Origin: Ornithodoros turicata
Taxonomy: Eukaryota; Arthropoda; Arachnida; Ixodida; Argasidae
Reading direction: 5' to 3'
Assembly (NCBI RefSeq): GCF_037126465.1
Contig: NC_088206.1
Coordinates: 50,510,841 to 50,574,840, forward strand
DNA: 64,000 nucleotides
Below, piece by piece: positions 34,440 through 42,435 of the stretch (within the stretch, counting starts at the first letter, position 1; the number at the start of each line of letters is the position of its first letter). The position numbers and the translations under genes were made by a program. The notes under the pieces were generated by a model. The model saw only the letters and a program-made list of their open reading frames with translations, did not search any database and had not been told where the DNA came from.

Positions 34440-34905
34440 TCAGCGGGAATGTTGGCTTTGCCTCTGCGGTGCTTGATGGTGCATTAAAGCCTTGGAGACG
34501 AAGTACTCATCTTCGAACCCTGCTTGAGGCCTGTTCGGTGCGGAACATCCATGCCAACGACGCATGATCACAATGCACCTCGAACTGGGTGAATTCCACG
34601 TAGGGCCTAAATTTGTCCAACGCCCACACCACTGCCAGGCACTCCCACTCTTGGACAGTGTAGTTTCTTTCCGCATCTGTTAGTGTCCTGCTGATAAATG
34701 AGACAGGGCACAGGTTTCCTTGATGTTCTTGCAATAGGACGGCACCAATACCCAATCCACTTGCATCAGTTTCAATGATAAAGGGCCGGTTGAGGTCTGG
34801 CAAGCTTAACATCGCATCTGAGAGCTGATCCTTGAGGGCAGAGAAGGCTGCCTCCTGGTCAGCACCCCAGTTCCACACGCAGTCTTTCCGCAAGAGCGTC
34901 GTCAA
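34440..34905 (-). pseudogene. Gypsy RNase H region
   Basis: FIIETDASGLGIGAVLLQE carries the first Asp, and the NYTVQEWECLAVVWALDKFR helix carries the Glu; FEVHCDHASLAW continues to the third Asp. It lies in a different frame from the RT upstream (break at about 34902) and from the integrase downstream (break around 34400-34510). Confidence 0.9.
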
Positions 34906-36419
34906 AGGCCTGGCAGTGTCCGAAAAATTTGGATGAAGTTCCTATAATAGCCGGTAAGACCAAGGAAGGCCTGCAAGTCCTTAGTGTTTGCTGGGCAGGG
35001 AAAAGACTGTACTGCTTGTACTTTCTCAGGATCTGGGCGGCACTCCCCTGGGGAAATGACATGGCCGAGGAACTTCAGCGACTGCCTACACAGCTGGATT
35101 TTGTCCGGGTTGATTGTAAGACCAGCTCCACGGATCCTGTCTAACACCTCTCGTACGTGTTCAACGTGGTCTTCTAGGGTGTCCGAGTAAATGAGCACGT
35201 CATCCAGAAATGCCATGCAGGACTTGTGCTTGATACCTTGTAAAACCTTGTCCATGAGCATTTGGAACGTGGCAGGAGCTCCTGCCAGTCCAAAGGGCAT
35301 TCGTGTGAATTGGGATGTGCCCTGGGGACAGATAAAGGCAGTCTTTGCAATGTCCTCCTGTGCCAGTGGGATCTGGAAAAAGCCCTGGGACAAATCCAGA
35401 CTTGAAAACCATCGCGCCTTCCCCAGTTGTGCAAGCAGACAATCCGTCCTGGGCATTGGGTACACGGGAACACAGGTTTTGGAGTTGAGGGCTCTGTAGT
35501 CGATAGCTAAACGGTAGCCCCCAGACCTCTTTGGGACCAACACCCCGGCACTAGCCCAAGGGCTTGATGTGGGTTCGATCAAGCCCTCGTCCAGCATTTC
35601 TCGGAGGCATTTATCCAGGATTTCTCTCTTCTGAGCGTTCACAGGCCGGAGCTTGCAACGTATTGGTATGTCATCAGATGTCTCTATCTTATGTTCGATG
35701 AGGTCTGTACGGCCAGGCCTTGATGTCAATGTGTCCTTATATTCATCTAACATGCACAGTATACGCGTGTCTATGCGATCACTACAGTTCCCTGGCTCAG
35801 CCCCCACAGCATACACATCATCAGCTGTCACCGGCTGGGAATGGTCTTTATTTGGAGCACGTACAAACTTCATCAACTCTTGTGGATCAGTTCCCAAGGT
35901 CCAGCCACCACGTCCCATGTGGACAGAAATGTCAGTTGCCACTAGAAAGTCCCTCCCGAGCACAACTTCCCTACACAGTCCCGGCATGTAAAGAAATCGC
36001 TCCTTGCGGCTGTTGCCAGCCCAGCGAATTCTACACCTGATGGACTGTGATGTGTTGGTGTATCCAATTGCTAAGCGAAGGGAATGAGACTCTTCTCGAG
36101 GGACTGCTCCTGCTGACCGGGCCGCTGCCATGGCTTTATCTCCAAAAAGGCTCACGCTGGACCCAGTGTCCAGCAATGCCTGGAAGACGCTGTCTCCTAC
36201 CGCCACCTCTAGCAAGGGCTCCCTGCGGCCGGCTGTAGCTGCTACTTGCAGCAATGCGTCGTAGGTGCTGGCCGGGTCAGCGCATACATTTAGGCGTTTC
36301 CCGGACAGTTGGCCCGGATGTGTCCAACACCATTGCACGCATAGCAACGAGCCGGTCCTTTGGATGGTCTTGAAGGACACTGCCTTGCCACGTGGCCCAC
36401 TCCCCCGCAACAGTAGCAA
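34902..36419 (-). pseudogene. Gypsy protease-reverse transcriptase, open for about 505 codons
   Basis: The aspartic protease motif ALLDTGSSVSLFG lies near the start of the frame, followed by VVLGRDFL. RT follows: FSSLDLSQGFFQIPLAQED with the first catalytic Asp, MPFGLAGAPATFQMLMD, and the active-site box MAFLDDVLIYSD (FLDD in place of the more usual YxDD; this form is common in Gypsy elements). It ends with FLGLTGYYRNFI. The N-terminal 30-40 residues overlap the gag knuckles in another frame. The RNase H continues after a frameshift near 34902. Confidence 0.92.
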
Positions 36420-36870
36420 ACTTGCGACTGATTCCTTAGTCTAGGTCCGGCTGGATTGTGGCGGAAGCCTTCTCTCTGGAGCTGCTGTTGCTGGTTTCCC
36501 CTGCCTCCACTATTGGCCGGTGCTGCTGGTAGAGGGGTGTTATGCGGTACAGGGGCAACTGGGAGTGGCCGTTGCAAGGCTGATGGTTGCAGAGGCTAGG
36601 TGTATGCTGAAGCACCCAAACCTCCCGGTGGGCTTGATGCACTGTTCTGCGGGCTGTGTTCGACAAAGGCAAGGTCTTGAGCTATTTGGCAATTGCTTGG
36701 AGGGGGCGCACTTGTCCCGCTACTTGTTCTCTTGCCATCTAGAACCGTCCGTCCCTGCAAGCAAACTTCGTATCACTGAGCCGTCGATGACTGCACCAGG
36801 CGTTCGGTTGGCTTCGTTGTCTCCATCCAGTGACATCTTCCGTCCGGGTTGCTGAGACGAGCCCCCACTT
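36290..36870 (-). pseudogene. Gypsy Gag remnant with two zinc knuckles, core deleted
   Basis: Frame 36290-36577 encodes CYCCGGVGHVARQC and CYACNGVGHIRANC, two CCHC nucleocapsid knuckles. Upstream, between the LTR and 36720, a short frame starts MSLDGDNEANRTPGA. Only about 50 codons separate this N-terminus from the knuckles, whereas Gypsy Gag normally has some 200 or more residues there, so the capsid-forming core is missing. Confidence 0.8.
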
Positions 36871-37113
36871 GTTAGGTTCGACGAGGAGGTAACCTGTTTT
36901 AATTGCACACCAGTATTTACACCATGTAACGTTCAAAAACAGCGTCCGTCGCTGCAACGCATGTCCAAAGTCCCGGAAGCAACTCTGCGACCACGTGCCT
37001 CTTCCTCTTTGCCTCTCTCTTCCCTCTCGCTCCCAGACAGCAGACGTCAGCTAGACACGTTGCTCCCTCCCGTGTTGCCCCCGGGAGGTAGGCCGGGGGC
37101 CCGATCCCTCACA
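36870..37113 (-). repeat. Gypsy LTR (5' LTR in element orientation)
   Basis: 244 bp. Same ends as the 32757-32998 copy. The minus-strand sequence leaving it is A then GTGGGGGCTCGTC, the primer-binding site. The plus-strand right flank AGAG is the duplicated target. Confidence 0.95.
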
Positions 37114-37614
37114 AGAGTGTGGTGGGGGGTTGTGAACATCGTGATAGAGCAGCGACATCCAAGTGTATCGTCGCACGAGCCGCCCTAGCTAAAACTGTTC
37201 AAAGTGACCGCCTTCGGCACCAATGCATAGTTTGTGACCTGAGGACTACGTCCCGTTGCTCATTTAATTTCCCTTGGGCGAAGTGACCTGCAGAAAGAAG
37301 TTATTTTCTCCTGCAAGTCGAGCGGCGATCGGGTTTCTTCTCTGTATACCTCCTCCTTGATGCGTCCCCACAAATAAAAATAGTCCGGAGTCAAGTCCGG
37401 TGATCTGGCTTGTCATGACACAGGCCCAAAACGGCCTATCTATTTCTCACCGAAGCGTCGGTGGACTGCCTGACGGACAGAGTGGAGGTGGGGCCCCATC
37501 ATGTTGGTACCACAAACTCAGTCGCTCCGCAAGGGGCAAATTATCAACGAAATTCGATAAAAAACCTTCTAGGATCTCACTGCAGTAGATATTGTCTGTG
37601 CCGTTTTCACCGCT

Positions 37615-37925
37615 TCCGGTTTGATGCCAAAAGGACATCCGGTTTCACAGCAAACGCTCTCTGCGGCAACCACTGTGCCGATTGATACAGTTATCGCTTC
37701 TGATTTGAAGAGAGAGAGGGTCGGATACGCCTTTTTGTGGCAATTCAAGTTACCACAAAAAGGCGTACGCCTCCCGTTTTCAACAAATCAGGAGAGCGAA
37801 AGATATAATTCTGCGTGGCGGCTGGTTCCGAGCGTCCTTAGTCGCAGAAGGACCGGAAGTCTTCGTGGCACCGGAAGTTTTGGTGGGGGCTTGTTTATGT
37901 TTACCCGAGAATGTCATGTATTGAA
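37615..37925. mobile_element. Diverged palindromic MITE inside the DUF4817 transposase
   Basis: The centre TACGCCTTTTTGTGGCAATT is opposed by CCACAAAAAGGCGTACGCC. The arms share CTTCCGGT blocks near both tips and ATCGCTTCTGATTTG / CAAATCAGGAGAGCG. It interrupts the coding sequence between GPVFFNT and TDNIYCSE. Exact ends are approximate. Confidence 0.6.
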
Positions 37926-37950
37926 AAATACTGGACCTAGTACTCCGTTA

Positions 37951-38890
37951 TACGAGGGGTGTTCAAGTCAAACCGGGACTTATTTTCGGATAAGTAAAAT
38001 GAACTTACAGGCGAGAAATTAGCTTTGTTTTTCAAAGTAATCTCCAGCTGCACTAATTTCCTTGCCCCAGTGTTTCACGAGGGCTTGGATGCCAGCAGCG
38101 TAGAAATCCTTACAGGCGCGTAGCAGCCATGATCGGACCGCATCCTTGACCTCGTCGTCGCAGCTGAAGTGGCGGCCCCCAAGGAACGCCTTCAGTGGCC
38201 CGAAGAGATGGAAATCGCTAGGGGCCAGGTCTGGACTGTAAGGGGGATGTGACAGCAACTCCCAGCCAAGTTCCTGTAAGGTGCGTGTCGTGAGATGCGC
38301 GGTATGCTGGCGTGCATTGTCCTGTAGGAGGAGGACTCCTTTGGTGATGAGACCCGGCCGCTTTTGCTTCAGCGCCTTATGCACATCAGTGAGAACCTGG
38401 CAGTAATATGCACTATTGATCGCGCTATATGCACTATTGATATCGAGACATGTTATCCGTCGGTCCTTTAGGATCAGGCGCTCCATAAGTTGGATGTTCT
38501 CAGGAACTCTGACACTGGGCTCTGAGCCGCCCCGGCCGGGATCGTCCAGCACTGATGTGCGGTCGTCTCGGAACCGTTTGCACCACTCAAAAGCTTTGCT
38601 GCTGCTAAGTGTATCGTGGCCATACTGAGCCTGAAGTCTTCTGTGAATTTCAGATGACTTTACGCCTTCATTCACGAGAAACTTCATGACAATTCGCTGT
38701 TCGATGTGCGCGCTCAACTCGTTGTCGGCCATCCTGTCCAGCACGTGCCTTCTGTTTTGCACAAACTTTGGACCGCCACGTGGTGAACGCGGAGGCCTGC
38801 CGCGTGTGAAAATGACGAAAAAGAAGTACAGCAAGCCATTTGTACACTCAGGAGACAGAAAGTCCCGGTTTGACTTGAACGCCCCTCGTA
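37951..38890 (-). mobile_element. Mariner element, 940 bp, internally deleted, near-identical TIRs
   Basis: The left end TACGAGGGGTGTTCAAGTCA and the right end, inverted, TACGAGGGGCGTTCAAGTCA continue to 30 bp with a single mismatch. TA dinucleotides lie at both ends. It sits inside the DUF4817 transposase frame, whose codons continue on both sides. A full mariner is about 1.3 kb. Confidence 0.93.
38019..38732 (-). pseudogene. Mariner transposase (DD34D), internal deletion removing the first Asp
   Basis: The start MADNELSAHIEQRIVMKFLV is followed by an HTH (SSKAFEWCKRFRDDRTSVLDD) and a linker. It then jumps from RRITCLDINSAYSAINSAYY into TDVHKALKQKRPGLI. The second catalytic Asp is in VLLLQDNARQHTA and the third in HPPYSPDLAPSDFHLFGPLK. 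The segment with the first Asp (usually T-x-D-E-T/S-W) is absent. The length is 237 residues against about 345. A 15-bp direct repeat (ATATGCACTATTGAT at 38406-38420 and 38427-38441) marks the junction. It is inactive, but its ends are well kept, so it may have been mobilised by another copy. Confidence 0.93.
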
Positions 38891-40059
38891 GATCCCTGCC
38901 CACGCATTAAATGTCCACTTGTATTGGTGTTTGCAGGCCCTTAACCAATGAGGATTTGATGTGCACCAGTAGTGGGCGTTGTGCAAGTTAACTTGAGAAT
39001 TCCGAGAAAAATGCGCTTCGTCTGTCCAAATGATGCAATCCGGAATATTTGTAATTTCATCAGTCATGTTTATTATCCAATAAACCTCTACCCGACAAAC
39101 GTCATCATGACGTTGGTAGACAGACCGAAACCAAAACAGATCGGAAGGGGAGAGCTGGGTTCCACGAATGGGCGATTGTTCGCTGCCTCCTATTGAAAGA
39201 AAAGTAGAACCGAAGATCGCGTCCCTTTCAGAGACCATCGTAATCCCCTCAAGACCGTGACTTTCGGGCGCGACCTTGTTCGCCACTGGCTTTGAACGTA
39301 GTTCGACTTTACCAAACTCGTGGCGCTGTCGAACATTATGACGTCATTTGTTTACAAACAGGTAGAGGTCTATTGCAGAAGTCCATTCGCTGGCTGAGAC
39401 CCCTGTTCTTCTTTGGATGGATCGACTGCTTATGGTGGGATCCCGCACGACCTGTTCACGAACTCAGTTGGCTAGAGTCCCGGGAAGTAACTGAATGAGA
39501 ACATGACCGGCGTGTAGAGCTGAACGTTGCAGTCGAAGATAGTCGCAGGAATGCCCGTCTGATTGTACGAGACGTGGGCACTCGCTCGCCTGGGAACATC
39601 TCGCTGTACTTTTCAACTGCCGCGTTGTAGTCCATGTCAGCAGCGCAAAGAGACAGAACTATTCTGGATTTTTCTCTGTTTGAAAACACAGAGCTGGCCA
39701 TGGCTAGCGCTTTTTTGCCTTCACCAGTCAATGCAGCCGAACTGCCAAATGTTCATACCGGGGTAATGCACCTATGACTGTACAGCAGGCACGCCGATAA
39801 CGAGGGCGGTGACCTTCATGCGTGATATCCCTTGATAGCAACACACTACATTGTCGCTACTCTTCCCTTATTTTTCAGCTGCTCTGTCTATCAGGTGGAA
39901 AGTGGTATACCCCCTCACGGCGCTGTTTTGCGGCCGACTTAGTGCGTCGCTGAAATATGCGCAAGTAAACCTGAATTTTCGCACAACTGTTCTGGACATA
40001 ACCACCGTACTACGAATCGTATTTTGCGGTGGATTTGGCTAATTCAACCACGGTCTACC

Positions 40060-40430
40060 TGCATAAGGGTGGTGAACCGAGCAAGTTGGTATGAAGGCTG
40101 AGAGGACACGCTGCCGCCGTGAAAGGAACCCCATCAGGCCACCTGGCCATCCACTACAGTAAGTGCGGCTGCACTCCACAATTTTATAATACAGTGATTC
40201 AGAGGGGTTCAGCGGTAGCGCACGAGAGAGCAATGGATATTTCAATTGATGTTTCAATGTACGCGCTCGCTTCAGGATTTTTCGAAGGTGGCATGACTCT
40301 CATCGAGGACTGTCTCTCACTCTGAACGCTCGCTTTTACCCCAAGTCGCCTAACTAAAATTAGCGAATTCTAGGTAATTAGTCATTTATAGTAGTTACAT
40401 ACTCTCTTCGAGAGGACGTCCGCCTTGACG
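40060..40430. other. Unassigned sequence
   Basis: No gene or family recognised between the shell transposon and the LTR fragments. Confidence 0.35.
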
Positions 40431-40431
40431 T

Positions 40432-40850
40432 ATAACTTTTGGGGTTCGGGTCGTGGTGAACGAAGGTTCCCACAATTTGGCGCTCTTCTTGGGGGAAAGC
40501 CTTGGCTTGTGCCGTTTGAAGGTATGAAATAAATCCTTTGTTAATTTTCGATCTCGTGTCTGCGTTCCTTGCGCGGGTCGGATGAACGGGCGTGGTCCCG
40601 GTGGTGGGTTAACCGGAAGGTTTCCCACAGCTGGCGCCCAACGTAGGGGCCTTTCCCGTTTTCTGCTGGTGAGGATGCTTGGCCTGTTTGTAACTTCGTA
40701 ATTTGGTGTTCTGGGAGCGTGGTCTGCAGCATGACAGGGAATAAATCAGGTCTGTTGTGAGTAAACCTCCTTTGTGGTTCTTCCCATGCGCGGCTGATGC
40801 GGGCGAGTTTGGGGTTCCGGTCGTGGTGAACGAAGGTTCCCACAAACTCA
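40432..40850. mobile_element. Three LTR-end-like fragments with primer-site-like junctions
   Basis: GTGGTGAACGAAGGTTCCCACA occurs at about 40453-40474 and 40823-40844, and a related AACCGGAAGGTTTCCCACA at about 40612-40630. The first is followed by ATTTGGCGCTC, the second by GCTGGCGCCCAACGTAGGGG; both look like the start of LTR-retrotransposon primer-binding sites. AATAAATC blocks precede the second and third. No pol coding is nearby, so these are probably nested solo-LTR or truncated ends. Confidence 0.45.
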
Positions 40851-41039
40851 ATTGCAAAATCAGCATCTGTGCCGATCTCATAGCTTTTTTTTTTCATAAA
40901 AAATCTGTAGCAAATAAAAAAAACTATTTTGCGAAAAAAAGCCATCTCAAAGACGAAAAAGTAAGGCTCACAGACGATGCTGTCTGCTGCTTGCTCTCGA
41001 TGAGTCTTACGGAGATCCAGAAGTCGATCGCCTGTTGGG

Positions 41040-41131
41040 CGTTCCCCTCCTGCAAGTCCAACTGGTGCAAATCCACCCGCCGTGAATCCACCAGCTGCAA
41101 GTCCACCCGCTGCAATTCCACCTGCTGCAAG
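41040..41131. repeat. 15-bp minisatellite
   Basis: About six degenerate units of the form CTGCAAGTCCACCCG. The hAT-like element starts at its right edge. Confidence 0.65.
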
Positions 41132-42330
41132 CAGGGTGTCGAACCGAACCCGAACCCGAACCGAAAACCGTACCCGAACCGTTATTTTTGCCGAAACCGA
41201 ACCCGAACCCGAACCGAAATTTTCATGACACTGTTGAACCCGAACCGGAGCAGAACCGTAAAAAATAATAGCGGTAACCGGTTCGCAACAAAACGGTTCG
41301 GACATAAAAGAAGTCAGCATAAGAGTTCCTCTCTATCCCCGAACGAAGACACATTGGTATCATCATCACGCGCCTATATCATAAATTTCAGAAATGTTCA
41401 CCTAGCAGTCAGACGACGACGTATAGTAAGTATACTTTCAGCGTCTTTGAAGCGCAGTTGTCCTTGTGAGTGCCGCGGCTAGCGCCCCACGCACGCGGTG
41501 CGGCGTCTACTCTTCAGAGACCAGGTGCCACGCGGACGAATGAAACACGAATGGAGTAGGCCAGTTATATAGCTCTACAGACGAATATGTGATCAAATAA
41601 GCGCCCAAGATTTCCCTTTACACGTGAGCAGCACAAATTAAACAAGTCAGAAACATGAGAAGTGGAGAAGGAGCGTAAGCAGAACGGTGCCTGTTTGATT
41701 GGTCGTGCTTTGAAAAGTAAATGTGGTTCTGCTTATTGGTAGCGCAGTTGTGTCGTCGTGACACATTGCCGTTGTGTTGTGGATTAACAAGTACACTGCT
41801 GTGAGCTCAGACAGAGTAAGGCTTGCAGGCTTATTTTCGACATGCTTCAGTACGGTTTCAGATCGATTAACGCTGCGAAGGCAGTGTGCCGGCAAGTACT
41901 GTCGTCTATGTTACGCTGTCCATCTTATTAGGCTTCCTTTAAGTGTATCTTGCTGGCACTGTGCGTGTGAAAAAAGATATTTTGGGAACAGAAAGTAGCA
42001 GGACTACACCGCTTCAACAGCGTGAACTCTAGTTGCAATAAGTGTTCATCCATTTCTCATTTCTCTCACTAAAGGGCTACCTCACCGCTAGAGTCGTCAA
42101 CGCAGACAACAGCAGTAAGCTATTAGCCACGCATTTCCTGATAAAAGGTTTTATGGAACATATATAACGGAAGCGTTGAACCGGTTCGCGAACCGGTTCG
42201 GGGCTACGAACCGGTTTGCGAACCGGTTCGATTTCTGGCCTGGCCGAACCGGAACTGAACCGGAACGAAATCAAAACAACGCGAACCCGAACCCGAACCG
42301 AACCCGTATTTTTTGCGGTTCGACACCCTG
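41132..42330. mobile_element. hAT-like non-autonomous element, 1199 bp, 8-bp target duplication
   Basis: Perfect 15-bp inverted ends (CAGGGTGTCGAACCG at the left, its complement at 42316-42330). The left flank is GCTGCAAG (41124-41131); the right flank starts GCTGC and is then lost in the gap, consistent with an 8-bp duplication. CAGGG termini and 8-bp duplications are hallmarks of hAT elements. The subterminal regions at both ends are arrays of GAACCCGAACCC/CGGTTCG motifs. The interior has no transposase frame. Confidence 0.75.
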
Positions 42331-42335
42331 GCTGC

Positions 42336-42435
42336 NNNNNNNNNNNNNNNNNNNNNNNNNNNNNNNNNNNNNNNNNNNNNNNNNNNNNNNNNNNNNNNNN
42401 NNNNNNNNNNNNNNNNNNNNNNNNNNNNNNNNNNN
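42336..42435. other. Assembly gap, exactly 100 N
   Basis: A run of 100 N, the conventional size for a gap of unknown length. It separates the hAT-like element from the 140-bp satellite, so the true left edge of the satellite is unknown. Confidence 0.99.

Larger units (their letters stand above)
32757..37113 (-). mobile_element. Gypsy (Ty3-type) LTR retrotransposon, complete with both LTRs
   Basis: Two LTRs (32757-32998 and 36870-37113) in the same orientation start TGTTAGGTTCGA and end CGATCCCTCACA as written on the plus strand, with a few differences. The 4-bp target duplication is AGAG (32753-32756 and 37114-37117). Coding runs on the minus strand: Gag knuckles, protease, RT, RNase H, integrase, the Ty3/Gypsy order. 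The primer-binding site next to the 36870 LTR reads TGGGGGCTCGTC on the minus strand, matching a tRNA-Pro 3' end. A G-rich polypurine tract adjoins the other LTR (33000-33016). The LTRs differ at a handful of sites, so the insertion is moderately young, but pol is frameshifted. Confidence 0.95.
37200..39731 (-). pseudogene. DUF4817-type DDE transposase, split by a mariner and a MITE
   Basis: The N-terminus (39456-39731) reads VFSNREKSRIVLSLCAAD then RVPTSRTIRRAF, a DUF4817-like helix-turn-helix. The middle (38891-39286) has CIIWTDEAHFSRNSQVNLHN then HYWCTSNPHW, with the first catalytic Asp, and ends KWTFNAWAGI exactly at the mariner end. Beyond the mariner, at about 37948 downward, the frame resumes YNGVLGPVFFNT. 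After a foldback insertion it resumes TDNIYCSEILEGFLSNFVDN and LWYQHDGAPPP with the second Asp, then ARSPDLTPDYFYLWG with the third. The IS630/Tc1-mariner-like order is clear. Stops and frameshifts also occur outside the insertions. Confidence 0.85.
31362..40056 (-). mobile_element. DUF4817-type IS630/Tc1-mariner-like DNA transposon (outer shell of nest)
   Basis: About 200 bp near 31540-31750 is inverted at about 39862-40056. Matching blocks include GACCGTGGTTGAATTAGCCAAA with its complement at about 40033-40055, CGCACTAAGTCGGCC with GGCCGACTTAGTGCG, and CCACCTGGTAGA with TCTATCAGGTGG. The left terminus may be the TATAGGGTGCGCCACC at 31360; the right end beyond 40056 is not recognised. Between the repeats lies a minus-strand transposase in pieces (37200-39731). 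Removing the MITEs, the Gypsy element and the mariner leaves about 2.7 kb, a plausible original length. Confidence 0.65.

Noticed and set aside
38019..38903. SETMAR-like domesticated mariner gene
   Set aside because: The TIRs and TA sites are intact and adjacent, there is no SET domain, and an internal deletion removed the first catalytic Asp.
41132..41310. Telomere-like repeat (GAACCC tracts)
   Set aside because: Motifs are irregular, occur at both ends of one TIR-bounded element, and do not match the arthropod TTAGG unit.
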